Positions 1 to 8,893 of a stretch of DNA of 64,000 nt are shown piece by piece; the stretch's first letter is position 1; the number at the start of each line of letters is the position of its first letter. This DNA is from Clostridia bacterium. GTDB taxonomy: Bacteria; Bacillota; Clostridia; Christensenellales; Aristaeellaceae. The DNA lies in NCBI GenBank assembly GCA_017428385.1, contig JAFRQX010000038.1, positions 186,001 through 250,000 on the forward strand, written 5' to 3'. The translations under genes were made by a program, and so were the position numbers. A model generated the notes under the pieces. The model was given only the letters and a program-made list of their open reading frames with translations, did not search any database and was not told the DNA's origin.

Positions 1-1
1 G

Positions 2-1138
2 TGGACCAAAGACGGATATTACCTGGATACGGATTCCACAGCAGGATCCATGATCCTGCATGAAACCGGGGCATTTTATATCCAGGAACCGGGTGCCATG
101 ATGCCCGCGGCTGTGCTGGCTGCACGTCCGGGAGAAAAAATCCTGGACCTGTGTGCCGCACCCGGCGGAAAATCCACCCAGATCGGCTGTGATATGCAGG
201 GCGAGGGTCTGCTGGTATGCAATGAACCCGTACCGAAACGTGCGGCTATTCTCAGCAGTAATATCGAAAGAATGGGACTTCCCAATACCGTTGTGACCTG
301 CGCGAAGCCGGAGCAGCTGGCTAAACAGTGGCCGGAAGGATTTGACGCCGTCATGGTGGACGCTCCCTGCTCCGGAGAAGGCATGTTCCGAAGGGATCCT
401 GAAACCAGGAACGAGTGGACACAGGACAAAGCAGACGGTTGCGCGGAACGACAGCGGGAAATCCTGAATGCCGCAGCCAGGCTGGTCAGGCCGGGCGGCA
501 GGCTGGTTTATTCCACCTGTACCTATAACCCCAAAGAAAACGAAGAGAACGCTCGCTGGTTTACGGAAGAGTTCCCGGAATTCAGCCTGGAAGCATTTTC
601 ACTGCCGGGCGTGAATGCGCCGGAGGGAATGTTTACCTGTTATCCCCACCGACTGAAAGGGGAAGGACAGTTCGCGGCCATTTTCCGAAAAGCAGGAAAC
701 GGAGAAGCTATTCTGCCCGAAGACAGAAGCCTTCCGTTTCCCGCAAAGAATGACTGTGCAATATTTGCCGCCGCTTTTCCCACTCTTCCCAGGACAACGC
801 ACCTGTTTGGAAACACGCTGGTTTCCATCCCGGAACTGCCGGACCTGAAGGGGATCCGTACGCTCCGGACCGGGCTCCACCTGGGGGAAGTGCGCGGAAA
901 GAACGCTTTTCCCGATCATGCAGCAGCGCTGTGCTTCCGTACGCCCGCTATGCAAACCTATGATATGAAGCCGGAGGAAGCGGTCCGGTTCCTGTCCGGA
1001 GAAACCATTGAAAGCAGCCTGGAGGGCTGGACGCTGATGCGGTATAACAGCCTTGCCGCCGGATGGGGAAAGGGAAGCGGCGGAATGATCAAAAACCATT
1101 ATCCCAAAGGCCTGAGGGGCCTTCATTACCTGTCATAA
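2..1138 (+). CDS. RsmF-like rRNA (cytosine-5) methyltransferase, 5'-truncated by window
   Basis: The frame is open from base 2 to the stop at 1138, so the true start lies upstream of the window; about 378 residues are visible. It is a NOL1/NOP2/Sun-family m5C methyltransferase: SAM-binding motif LDLCAAPGGKSTQ, the DAPCSGEGMFRRDP motif and the catalytic-cysteine motif YSTCTYNP are all present in the usual order. The C-terminal part ends with GWGKGSGGMIKNHYPKGLR, typical of the extra RNA-binding module of the RsmF/YebU branch rather than RsmB. Expected role is methylation of a 16S rRNA cytosine in the cytoplasm; the exact target base cannot be read from the sequence. It is followed by a 108-bp gap with the promoter of the next gene, so it probably ends its own transcription unit. 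Confidence 0.9.
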   Translation, partial: WTKDGYYLDTDSTAGSMILHETGAFYIQEPGAMMPAAVLAARPGEKILDLCAAPGGKSTQIGCDMQGEGLLVCNEPVPKRAAILSSNIERMGLPNTVVTCAKPEQLAKQWPEGFDAVMVDAPCSGEGMFRRDPETRNEWTQDKADGCAERQREILNAAARLVRPGGRLVYSTCTYNPKENEENARWFTEEFPEFSLEAFSLPGVNAPEGMFTCYPHRLKGEGQFAAIFRKAGNGEAILPEDRSLPFPAKNDCAIFAAAFPTLPRTTHLFGNTLVSIPELPDLKGIRTLRTGLHLGEVRGKNAFPDHAAALCFRTPAMQTYDMKPEEAVRFLSGETIESSLEGWTLMRYNSLAAGWGKGSGGMIKNHYPKGLRGLHYLS

Positions 1139-1171
1139 CGGGCTGAAAAAAACAATTTTTGAACAAATGCA

Positions 1172-1200
1172 TTGAAAACGATACCGAAATGCGCTATAAT
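1172..1200 (+). promoter_or_regulatory. Promoter of the ABC importer operon
   Basis: TTGAAA (1172–1177) and TATAAT (1195–1200) are separated by exactly 17 bp, a near-consensus SigA promoter 47 bp upstream of the binding-protein start. Confidence 0.8.
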
Positions 1201-1246
1201 ACATCCAACAAATAACACCGACAGGTGAATACAACAGGAGGCACCC

Positions 1247-2449
1247 ATGAAAAAACTGTTTGCTTTTCTTTTAGTTGCTGTGATGACGTTCTCCCTGCTC
1301 AGCTTTGCACAGGCTGATGACGGATACACCATCCGTATTTACAGCAACTCCAATTCCACCGAGCGGACTACCTGGCTGATTGATAAAGCCAAGGAAGCCG
1401 GTTTCAACATCTCCATCGACGACAACTCCATCATTTCCGGTGATACCGCAGCTGTACAGGCTGCCAATGAAAACAAAGACGGCGACCTGGTTTTCGGCCT
1501 GAACGAAGTCCGCTGGTCCCAGATGGTTAACGGCCAGTACGAAAACCTGAAGGTGATGGACTGGACTCCCACCTGGGCTGACAAAGTCGGAGAGTACAAA
1601 TTTGACGGCAAAGCTTACGGCCTTGTGATCCAGAACATCCTGATGCTGTATCGGACCGATGAATTCGGCACCAACGGTGAAGCGATCAAATTCGATCACT
1701 GGGCAGACCTGGCTGACAGCAACTTTAAGTGGTATCGTCAGAACAAAGTCGGCGGCACCACGAACATGAATACCAACAACGCTATGCTGTATGCCTTCAC
1801 CGATCCGGAATCTCCTGCCGGCGGCATCTCCATTGAAGGATGGAAGAAACTGTGGAAATACTGCGCTGACGGCGTTGTATTCACTGATGACAAGTACGGC
1901 CTGAATCCCCTGATCCGGGGCGATGTCCAGGTGTCTACCTTCTACTCCTCTTCCCTTTACGGAGAAATCACCTCTACGTCTGATAACCCCACCTATGAAC
2001 ATCCGCTGAAGGGCGTGCCGGTTGGTGAAAACTGGGCCCTGGTGGATATCGCTGACGGTACCTACTACATCGCCGAATATATCGGTATCCTCGACCGTGA
2101 AGGCCGGACCGAAGCAGAAACCGAGACCGTGAAGGCTTTTGCAGAGTGGTTCGGTTCCGCTGAGACACAGATTGCCTGGTCTGACGCGTTCGACTCTTAT
2201 CCCTGCAACAATGACGCTGTAGCGGAACTATTTGACGAAGTTCCTCCGATTTACGCGATCAAGAACTGCTCCCTGACCACTGTGCCCGGCACTGAAATGA
2301 CCTATGCCGAGTACGTCGGAGCACACTCCTCCGAGTGGACCAACATCATGACCAACCTGGGCTTCTTCTGGGCAGACAGCGCAAATGCACCGGCAGAACC
2401 CGACTGGGATAACCTGGACTGGGCAACCCTGACCCAGAAGCAGGAATAA
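1247..2449 (+). CDS. Extracellular solute-binding protein, Fe3+/hexose-phosphate (AfuA-like) type
   Basis: A 400-residue exported protein. Residues 1–23 form a signal peptide (MKKLF, hydrophobic core, SFAQA-DD) with a signal-peptidase-I style end and no lipobox cysteine. The mature part looks like a family-1/ferric-type ABC binding protein (aromatic-rich clefts, frequent W/Y/D). An AGGAGG site precedes the ATG. It is the first gene of an importer with the downstream ATPase and fused permease; those partners resemble FbpC/FbpB and AfuC/AfuB, whose ligands include Fe3+, phosphonates or hexose phosphates. The following HAD phosphatase favours a phosphorylated ligand, but this is inference. A strong terminator after this gene probably makes the binding protein more abundant than the membrane parts. 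Confidence 0.85.
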   Translation: MKKLFAFLLVAVMTFSLLSFAQADDGYTIRIYSNSNSTERTTWLIDKAKEAGFNISIDDNSIISGDTAAVQAANENKDGDLVFGLNEVRWSQMVNGQYENLKVMDWTPTWADKVGEYKFDGKAYGLVIQNILMLYRTDEFGTNGEAIKFDHWADLADSNFKWYRQNKVGGTTNMNTNNAMLYAFTDPESPAGGISIEGWKKLWKYCADGVVFTDDKYGLNPLIRGDVQVSTFYSSSLYGEITSTSDNPTYEHPLKGVPVGENWALVDIADGTYYIAEYIGILDREGRTEAETETVKAFAEWFGSAETQIAWSDAFDSYPCNNDAVAELFDEVPPIYAIKNCSLTTVPGTEMTYAEYVGAHSSEWTNIMTNLGFFWADSANAPAEPDWDNLDWATLTQKQE

Positions 2450-2469
2450 TCTGAAATGCCCTGATATCC

Positions 2470-2499
2470 GGGGCTGCCGCTCGGCGGCAGCCCCTTTTT
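2470..2499 (+). terminator. Intra-operon terminator between binding protein and ATPase
   Basis: An 11-bp GC-rich perfect stem (GGGGCTGCCGC, loop TCG) is followed by TTTTT. It sits 20 bp after the binding-protein stop and 30 bp before the ATPase start, so readthrough would set the level of the downstream genes. Confidence 0.85.
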
Positions 2500-2531
2500 C
2501 ATAAAAACGGAGAAAGAAGGACTGAAACACT

Positions 2532-3542
2532 ATGATCGATCTGAAAAACATTGTCGTACGATTCGGTGATTTTGAAGCGCTGCATCATATTAATGTGGAC
2601 GTGAAAGAAGGAGAATTTTTCACTTTCCTCGGACCTTCAGGATGCGGCAAGACGACAACGCTGCGTACCATCACCGGCTTTATAGAACCGGTTGAGGGAG
2701 TCGTTTCCATGCAAGGAAATGATATTACCCATGTGCCTATTGAGAAAAGAAATATCGGGATCGTGTTTCAGTCCTACGCACTGTTTCCAACCATGACAGT
2801 AAAGGACAATATTGCCTTTGGCCTGAAGATCAAGAAAATGAAAAAGGAAGAGATCGAGCAGAAGGTGAAGGATATTGCCAGGAAAGTTGACATGACTGAT
2901 GAACAACTGGCCAAGGCTGTTTCCCAGCTGTCCGGCGGACAACAGCAACGCGTTGCCATTGCCCGGGCACTGGTGACAGAGCCGGCTATTATCTGCATGG
3001 ATGAACCGCTTTCCAACCTGGACGCCAAACTGCGCGTAAATCTTCGGAATGAGCTGAAGAAAATGCAGCGCGAATTCGGTATCACCACGATATATGTGAC
3101 GCATGACCAGGAAGAGGCCCTGACGCTGTCTGACCGTATTGCCGTGTTCAACAAGGGATACATTGAGCAGATCGGTACGCCGAATGAAGTTTACAACCAT
3201 TCCGCCACAGAGTTTGTGGCCAACTTTATCGGCGATATCAATAAGCTGCAGGGTGAGATTGTCTCCCTTATGAAGCTGCCGGAGGACAAGGTGCATTATA
3301 TCCGTCTGGAGCGTATTGCCGTGAAGGCTGACAACGGACAGGATATCATTAACGACGGACAGGGAATCTCCGTGAAAGGCGTCATCCAGAGCCAGGAATA
3401 CTACGGACTGTTCATCAAATATACCATCGAGACAGCCGGACAGACCCTGAAAGTTGTCGAAAAGAATGACGGTATCAATATCTATGAACCCGGCGATCAC
3501 GTGGTCCTGCGGATCGATCCGAAGGATATCATGAGTTACTGA
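2532..3542 (+). CDS. ABC transporter ATP-binding protein (FbpC/PotA type)
   Basis: A 336-residue ABC ATPase. Walker A GPSGCGKTT lies near residue 38, the signature LSGGQQQR near 138, Walker B ICMDEP with SNLD D-loop follows, then the His-switch YVTHD. The C-terminal ~100 residues form the TOBE-like regulatory domain found in CUT1/ferric/polyamine importer ATPases. It should energise the permease at 3556 from the cytoplasmic side. AAGGA lies upstream of the ATG. Spacing to the permease is 13 bp, so the two are co-transcribed. Substrate cannot be told from the ATPase itself. Confidence 0.93.
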   Translation: MIDLKNIVVRFGDFEALHHINVDVKEGEFFTFLGPSGCGKTTTLRTITGFIEPVEGVVSMQGNDITHVPIEKRNIGIVFQSYALFPTMTVKDNIAFGLKIKKMKKEEIEQKVKDIARKVDMTDEQLAKAVSQLSGGQQQRVAIARALVTEPAIICMDEPLSNLDAKLRVNLRNELKKMQREFGITTIYVTHDQEEALTLSDRIAVFNKGYIEQIGTPNEVYNHSATEFVANFIGDINKLQGEIVSLMKLPEDKVHYIRLERIAVKADNGQDIINDGQGISVKGVIQSQEYYGLFIKYTIETAGQTLKVVEKNDGINIYEPGDHVVLRIDPKDIMSY

Positions 3543-3555
3543 GGGAGGTGAGATC

Positions 3556-5496
3556 ATGCAGGCTTCCATTGGCGGAAAGCAAAAATTCAACCTGGGAAAG
3601 CTATGGGGTATCTTCGGCGGAGTCCTGTTTGTTTACCTTTTCCTGGGCTTCATGGTTATTCCATGCTTCAATACCCTGACCTCAGTATTCCGGGAGACGG
3701 ACGCGGCAGGGAATCCGGATCCGTTTGCCGTAATACGATTCTTTTTTGCCGGGAAAATGCCGATGTTCCTGTGGAACTCCATCCGACTGGCAATTTGCCT
3801 TGTTGTGACAGTCAACGTGGTCGGCATCTCCATCGTGCTACTGACAGAATACTTTGACATCAAAGGCGCAAAAATCCTGCGCCTGGGATATATGACAACG
3901 CTGATCTATTCCGGCGTCGCGCTTGTTACGGGTTACCAGTTCCTCTATGACCAGAACGGACTGATGACCAAGTGGCTGGCAGAGTTCTTCCCGAGGATGA
4001 ACAAGCAATGGTTTACAGGATTCAACGCGGTATTGTTCACCATGACCTTTGCCTGTACATCCAACCACGCGCTTTTCCTGCGCAATGCGATCAGAGGAAT
4101 TGACTACAATACAGTGGAGGCAGCCCGCAACCTGGGCGCACGGCCTTTCAAGGTCCTCCTGCGCGTTGTGATGCCGACGCTGCTTCCGACACTGTTCTCA
4201 CTGACCGTAATGACCTTTATCACCGGTTTGTGCGCCATGTCAGCTCCGACACTGCTGGGATATAATTCAATCAATCCGGAAATCGTCAGGCTGGCAGGAT
4301 CATCTGTAGCAGATGAGAGTTTTCCGCAGGCCCGGGCTGCTTTACTGTCTATAATCCTGGCTATGTGTACTATCGCACTGCTCCTGACGCTGAATCATTA
4401 CGAGAACAAAGGACATTATCTTTCTGTAAGCAAAACCAAGGCGAAACTGGTGAAACAGAAAATCCAGAATCCTGTGGCGAATGTGCTGGCGCATATATAC
4501 GCATACGTCCTTTTCCTGATCTATATGACCCCTGTGGTTATGATCATTATTTTCTCCTTCCAGAACTGGGGTAATGTACGGAATAAGGTGCTGGACGTTT
4601 CCAACTGGACATTGTCCAATTACTTCGGCAACCAGGATTACATCTACCAGAACTGGAAAGGGAAGGAAATGGTGAGCAAGGGCGCCATTTCCGGTGTATT
4701 CGGCAACGAGAAGACATTGGGCGGCATCCGGCTGAGCTTTATCATGTCCGCCATAGCGGCGGCCCTGGCCTGCGTGATCGTCGTGATTGCTGTGAACTAC
4801 ATCTTCAAACACAAGAAGAAAAAGCGGGGCAAACTGGTAGAAGCCTGCCTGCTCTTCCCGTGGCTGCTTCCCACAATCCTGATCTGCTACTCCTTCCGTA
4901 CTTTCTTCAACGGCAACGTGTTCTACGTGTTCGGCCAGAACCTGTATATGAAGGAGAATGTAAGGATCCTGATTGTACTTGCCTATATGGTGGTCAAGTT
5001 ACCGTTTGCCGTGAGAATGATCAAGGCCGCATTCTACGCGATAGACGATGAATTGGAGGACGCAGCCAGAAACCTGGGCGCCAGCCAGGTGGTAACGTTC
5101 CTGCGGGTCAAACTGCCGATTGTTCTGCCAAGCGTGCTGGCTGTATTCGCACTGAATTTCAACGCACTGTTCTCAGAATATGACATGGGCGCCACCTTCA
5201 AGAAGGCTGAAGGCACCACCTATGCCATGGTGATCCAGAGCATGTGTGAAGATGAAGGCAGGAACAACGTCAATATGAACGCCTCCGGCCGGCGGTGCGC
5301 TTCCACCGTATTCATCATGATCATTTCCGGCCTGATCCTGTACCTGGTGTACGGCGTCGGGGCAAGGGACCTGGGTGAGCGGCTCGCCATCCGGGAAAAG
5401 CGCAGAAAGTGCATCGAAAAAATCAAAGGAAAGCTCGGCATCGCACACGCGGCAGCGGAAGAAATGCCGAAAGAGGAACAGGAAACAGCAGCATGA
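3556..5496 (+). CDS. ABC transporter permease, two fused MetI-type halves
   Basis: A 646-residue integral membrane protein with about 12 hydrophobic segments. Two copies of the cytoplasmic EAA loop that contacts the ATPase are visible: EAARNLGARPFKVLLR in the first half and DAARNLGASQVVTFLR in the second, so the protein is a complete permease pair in one chain, as in FbpB/AfuB. A hydrophilic insert of about 60 residues separates the second-half transmembrane helices (about residues 345–395) and would face outside. The tail is charged and cytoplasmic. GGGAGGTGAG precedes the ATG. The stop overlaps the next start by 4 bp, coupling translation to the HAD phosphatase. Confidence 0.93.
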   Translation: MQASIGGKQKFNLGKLWGIFGGVLFVYLFLGFMVIPCFNTLTSVFRETDAAGNPDPFAVIRFFFAGKMPMFLWNSIRLAICLVVTVNVVGISIVLLTEYFDIKGAKILRLGYMTTLIYSGVALVTGYQFLYDQNGLMTKWLAEFFPRMNKQWFTGFNAVLFTMTFACTSNHALFLRNAIRGIDYNTVEAARNLGARPFKVLLRVVMPTLLPTLFSLTVMTFITGLCAMSAPTLLGYNSINPEIVRLAGSSVADESFPQARAALLSIILAMCTIALLLTLNHYENKGHYLSVSKTKAKLVKQKIQNPVANVLAHIYAYVLFLIYMTPVVMIIIFSFQNWGNVRNKVLDVSNWTLSNYFGNQDYIYQNWKGKEMVSKGAISGVFGNEKTLGGIRLSFIMSAIAAALACVIVVIAVNYIFKHKKKKRGKLVEACLLFPWLLPTILICYSFRTFFNGNVFYVFGQNLYMKENVRILIVLAYMVVKLPFAVRMIKAAFYAIDDELEDAARNLGASQVVTFLRVKLPIVLPSVLAVFALNFNALFSEYDMGATFKKAEGTTYAMVIQSMCEDEGRNNVNMNASGRRCASTVFIMIISGLILYLVYGVGARDLGERLAIREKRRKCIEKIKGKLGIAHAAAEEMPKEEQETAA

Positions 5497-6110
5497 TCCG
5501 GAATATTGTATTTGACATGGGAAATGTGGTGATCCGCTTTGATCCGGCATTATTTATGGACAGGGCAGGAATCCACGATCCTGCAGACAGGCGCCTTGTA
5601 ATGAATGAACTCTTCCTTTCCGTCGAATGGGCACAGATGGACGCGGGAACACTGACAGAGGAAACAGCGGAACCCCTGATCCTTCCGAGATTTCCTGAAA
5701 GACTGAAAGAAACAGTCCGGAATCTGCTTTATAACTGGTCCTATCCGAGGGATATGATTCCCGGTATGGAAGAACTGATCCGTCGGCTGAAGGAGGACGG
5801 ATATCATATATATCTCCTCAGCAACGCCAGTTCCGCCCAGCATGAATACTGGCCGAAGTATCCGGTGAGCCGGTATTTCGACGGAAAGATGATCTCCTGG
5901 GACGTGAAAACAGTGAAACCCAATCCGGAAATCTACAGGCTGTTTACAGAGAAGTTCTCCCTTAATCCGGAAGAGTGCCTGTTTACGGATGATTCACCGG
6001 CCAACGTGGCCGCTGCAGTTGGCTGCGGGTGGCAGGGGATCGTTTTCCATGGGTCAGCGGATGAACTGGAGGCAAAAATGAGAATATCCGGTATCCGCAT
6101 CCGGGAATAA
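5493..6110 (+). CDS. HAD-IA family phosphatase, YihX-like
   Basis: 205 residues starting at the ATG that overlaps the permease stop (ATGA). Motif I is FDMGNVVIRFD, in which the second aspartate of the usual DxD is a glycine, the same form as in YihX-type alpha-glucose-1-phosphate phosphatases and epoxide-hydrolase-like HADs. Motif II (LLSNAS), motif III lysine (KTVKPNPEIY) and motif IV (FTDDSPANVAAA) follow in order. Length and cap position fit the HAD-IA group. Because it is translationally coupled to an importer, a likely job is to remove phosphate from the imported compound in the cytoplasm; the actual substrate is not determined. Confidence 0.85.
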   Translation: MIRNIVFDMGNVVIRFDPALFMDRAGIHDPADRRLVMNELFLSVEWAQMDAGTLTEETAEPLILPRFPERLKETVRNLLYNWSYPRDMIPGMEELIRRLKEDGYHIYLLSNASSAQHEYWPKYPVSRYFDGKMISWDVKTVKPNPEIYRLFTEKFSLNPEECLFTDDSPANVAAAVGCGWQGIVFHGSADELEAKMRISGIRIRE

Positions 6111-6129
6111 CCCGCAAAACCTATATAAT

Positions 6130-6166
6130 AAATGAAGTCAGGCAAAGAAAATGCTTGACTTCATTT
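6130..6166. terminator. 15-bp hairpin, possible bidirectional terminator overlapping the rplM promoter
   Basis: AAATGAAGTCA (6130–6140) pairs perfectly with TGACTTCATTT (6156–6166), and the stem continues inward through a G·T pair and three further pairs to a loop of about seven bases. A-rich and T-rich flanks suit a terminator for the HAD gene, but the T-tract is short. The right arm contains the rplM −35 box. Confidence 0.55.
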
Positions 6167-6183
6167 GCTGTTTGAAGTAAAAT
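6155..6183 (+). promoter_or_regulatory. rplM–rpsI promoter
   Basis: TTGACT (6155–6160), 17 bp, TAAAAT (6178–6183). The predicted transcript has a leader of about 100 nt before the L13 start, long enough for ribosomal-protein feedback; no known leader fold was recognised with certainty. Confidence 0.8.
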
Positions 6184-6293
6184 AGCGGTTGGCAATCAAT
6201 AGCTCCGCTAGCCCCGGTAGCCATTGACTCAATCCGAACATGCGACCATCATGTGAGGGAACACTTCAACCATCAACCCAAGGAGGAAGTACT

Positions 6294-6725
6294 TTGAAGA
6301 CATTTATTCCTAAGGCTGCTGACATCGACCGCAAATGGTACGTTGTCGACGCGGACGGGATGGTTCTGGGCCGGCTGGCCAGCCAGGTTGCCAACATCCT
6401 TCGCGGCAAGAACAAGCCGATTTATACCCCCAACATGGATACCGGTGATTATGTTATTATCATCAACGCTTCCAAGGCGATTCTGACCGGCAAGAAGCTG
6501 GATCAGAAGATCTACTATCATCACAGCGGTTATGCCGGCGGTCTGAAAGAGACCAAATATCGCAAGCTGATGGCTGAAAAGCCCGAGTTTGCTGTTCGCC
6601 GCGCTGTGGTTGGCATGCTGCCCAAGGGACCCCTGGGACGCCAGATGGCCCGGAAGCTTAAGGTTTATGCCGGAGCCGAGCATGAGCAGGCTGCTCAGAA
6701 GCCTGAAGTGCTGGATCTGAAGTGA
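6294..6725 (+). CDS. rplM: 50S ribosomal protein L13
   Basis: 143 residues beginning at a TTG codon, chosen because an AAGGAGGAAG site lies just upstream and the family N-terminus ([21 protein letters not shown]) starts there. Conserved blocks [24 protein letters not shown], and [12 protein letters not shown] are intact. Structural protein of the large subunit. The upstream in-frame extension has no ribosome site and does not match the family. rpsI follows after 21 bp, the standard bacterial pair. Confidence 0.97.
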   Translation: MKTFIPKAADIDRKWYVVDADGMVLGRLASQVANILRGKNKPIYTPNMDTGDYVIIINASKAILTGKKLDQKIYYHHSGYAGGLKETKYRKLMAEKPEFAVRRAVVGMLPKGPLGRQMARKLKVYAGAEHEQAAQKPEVLDLK

Positions 6726-6746
6726 CGCGGAAAGGAGTAAAAGAGA

Positions 6747-7136
6747 ATGGCTAAGGTAGAATTCAATGCGGTTGGTCGCCGTAAGAAAGCCGTTGCCCGC
6801 GTCCGTCTGGTTGCCGGCGATGGAAAGATCACGATCAACAAGCGTGATATTGATCAGTATTTCGGTCTGGAGACCCTGAAGATGACTGTTCGTCAGCCCC
6901 TGACCCTGACCAACACCGGCAGCTTTGACGTGCTGGTGAACGTCAACGGCGGCGGTCTGACCGGTCAGGCCGGTGCAATCCGTCACGGCATCAGCCGTGC
7001 CCTTTGCAAGGCTGATCCGGAACTGCGCGGTGCCCTGAAGAAGGCCGGTCTGCTGACCCGCGATCCTCGTATGAAGGAGCGCAAGAAGTACGGTCTGAAG
7101 GCAGCCCGTCGTGCTCCGCAGTTCAGCAAGCGCTGA
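6747..7136 (+). CDS. rpsI: 30S ribosomal protein S9
   Basis: 129 residues with the family features [12 protein letters not shown] near the start, [19 protein letters not shown] in the middle, and the arginine/lysine tail ending FSKR that reaches the P-site tRNA. GGAAAGGAG precedes the ATG. Second gene of the L13–S9 operon, closed by the terminator at 7154. Confidence 0.97.
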   Translation: MAKVEFNAVGRRKKAVARVRLVAGDGKITINKRDIDQYFGLETLKMTVRQPLTLTNTGSFDVLVNVNGGGLTGQAGAIRHGISRALCKADPELRGALKKAGLLTRDPRMKERKKYGLKAARRAPQFSKR

Positions 7137-7153
7137 TTATACGACTGCTTTAC

Positions 7154-7187
7154 AAAATCCCTGTACCGGATGGTACGGGGATTTTTT
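7154..7187 (+). terminator. Terminator of rplM–rpsI
   Basis: Stem AATCCCTGTACC / GGTACGGGGATT with loop GGAT, one G·T pair, followed by a six-T run. Confidence 0.9.
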
Positions 7188-7200
7188 GATGGCGAAAAGC

Positions 7201-7229
7201 TTGAAAGCATACGTCATGAAAGTTATAAT
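7201..7229 (+). promoter_or_regulatory. pgi promoter
   Basis: TTGAAA (7201–7206), 17 bp, TATAAT (7224–7229); start codon of pgi 35 bp downstream. Confidence 0.8.
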
Positions 7230-7264
7230 ATGCATGCAATACAAATTGTAACGGAGGTTCCGGA

Positions 7265-8845
7265 ATGAATCAGTGGAAGAATCTGAATGAACTGACATCC
7301 TATCAGAAACTGGGCCAGAGCGGACGGGTAGACCTGACCTGTGCCATGGCCGGTGAAGAGGGAACAGCAAGAGTCAAAAAGTATAATGCCCCCATGGCTG
7401 CCGGTATGACCTATTACTACGCGGCAAAGCAGGTGGATGACGCTATCCTGAAGGATCTGTGTGCCCTGGCGGAAGAAGCTCAGCTGGCTTCCAAGTTTGA
7501 AGAGCTGTACAACGGCGCCGTGATCAACACAGGAGAAAAGCGGCTGGTACTGCATCACCTGACCCGCGGACAGCTGGGCGGCGCTGTGAACGCCGATGGA
7601 ACAGACAAGCGCGCGTTCTACACTGAACAACAGCGCAAAATTGCCGCATTCGCGAATAAAGTCCATAACGGTGAGATCGTGAATGAAAAGGGCGAAGCCT
7701 TCACAACCGTGGTGCAGATCGGCATCGGTGGCAGCGACCTGGGCCCCCGCGCCATGTACCTGGCCCTGGAAAACTGGGCCAAGAAGAACGGCTGCTTCAA
7801 GATGGAAGCAAAGTTTATCAGCAACGTTGATCCGGATGACGCGGCTGGCGTACTGGGAACAATCGATCCTTCCAGGACGATTTTTATCCTTGTTTCCAAA
7901 TCCGGTACAACGCTGGAAACCCTGACCAACGAATCCTTTGTAAAAGAAGCGCTGAAGAACGCCGGACTGGATGCATCCAAGCATATGATCGCTGTAACAA
8001 GCGAGACATCCCCGCTGGCAGGCAACAGTGATTACCTGGCTGCCTTCTTCATGGACGACTTTATCGGCGGACGTTTCTCCTCCACTTCTTCTGTGGGTGG
8101 AGCCGTGCTTTCCCTGGCTTTCGGACCGGAAGTGTTTGACCGTTTCCTGCAGGGCGCGGCAGAAGAAGACAAGCTGGCTGCCGGCAAGGATCCGATGACC
8201 AATGCCGCGATGCTGGACGCGCTGATCGGCGTTTACGAGCGGAACGTGCTCGGTTATCCGGCCACTGCCGTACTGCCTTACTCCCAGGCCCTGAGCCGTT
8301 TCCCGGCCCACCTGCAGCAGATGGATATGGAATCCAACGGCAAGAGCGTGAACCGCAGAGGCGAACCGGTGGATTATCCCACAGGTCCCATCATCTTCGG
8401 CGAACCCGGTACCAACGGGCAGCACTCCTTCTATCAGCTGCTGCACCAGGGAACGGACATTATTCCGCTGCAGTTTATTGGCTTCAATGAAAACCAGGCC
8501 GGTATGGACGTAACCATCCAGGGCAGCACAAGCCAGCAGAAGCTGAGCGCCAACGTGGCAGCGCAGATTATGGCTTTTGCCTGCGGCAAGCAGGATGAAA
8601 ACCGGAACAAGCATTTTGCCGGCAACCGGCCTTCCAGCATCATCATTGGCAATCAGCTGACCCCTGAAGCGCTGGGCGCGCTGCTGTCCCATTTTGAGAA
8701 CAAGGTTATGTTCCAGGGCTTCCTGTGGAACCTGAACAGCTTTGACCAGGAGGGCGTACAGCTGGGCAAGATCCTGGCCAAGCGCGTTCTCGCCCATGAG
8801 ACAGACGGAGCACTGAAGGCCTTCAGCGAACTGCTCGGCATCTGA
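7265..8845 (+). CDS. pgi: Glucose-6-phosphate isomerase
   Basis: 526 residues; interconverts glucose-6-phosphate and fructose-6-phosphate in glycolysis. Two SIS sugar-isomerase folds are marked by QIGIGGSDLGPRAMYLAL and FILVSKSGTTLET, followed by GGRFSSTSSVGG and the catalytic region GEPGTNGQHSFYQL. The length matches the long bacterial PGI branch rather than the ~450-residue form of many Bacilli. ACGGAGG lies upstream of the ATG. Monocistronic, with its own promoter and a hairpin shared with the convergent gene. Confidence 0.97.
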   Translation: MNQWKNLNELTSYQKLGQSGRVDLTCAMAGEEGTARVKKYNAPMAAGMTYYYAAKQVDDAILKDLCALAEEAQLASKFEELYNGAVINTGEKRLVLHHLTRGQLGGAVNADGTDKRAFYTEQQRKIAAFANKVHNGEIVNEKGEAFTTVVQIGIGGSDLGPRAMYLALENWAKKNGCFKMEAKFISNVDPDDAAGVLGTIDPSRTIFILVSKSGTTLETLTNESFVKEALKNAGLDASKHMIAVTSETSPLAGNSDYLAAFFMDDFIGGRFSSTSSVGGAVLSLAFGPEVFDRFLQGAAEEDKLAAGKDPMTNAAMLDALIGVYERNVLGYPATAVLPYSQALSRFPAHLQQMDMESNGKSVNRRGEPVDYPTGPIIFGEPGTNGQHSFYQLLHQGTDIIPLQFIGFNENQAGMDVTIQGSTSQQKLSANVAAQIMAFACGKQDENRNKHFAGNRPSSIIIGNQLTPEALGALLSHFENKVMFQGFLWNLNSFDQEGVQLGKILAKRVLAHETDGALKAFSELLGI

Positions 8846-8860
8846 CGCAAACATACAGAA

Positions 8861-8891
8861 AAAACAGGTTCCTGCACCAGGAACCTGTTTT
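8861..8891. terminator. Bidirectional terminator between pgi and the Sua5 gene
   Basis: Perfect 14-bp stem AAAACAGGTTCCTG with loop CAC; A-rich on one side and T-rich on the other. It serves pgi on the plus strand and lies directly beyond the convergent Sua5 stop on the minus strand. Confidence 0.9.
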
Positions 8892-8893
8892 CT

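Noticed and set aside
7223..8854. Long open frame (543 codons) antisense to pgi
   Set aside because: It mirrors the pgi gene, has no family match or ribosome site, and comes from codon bias on the coding strand.
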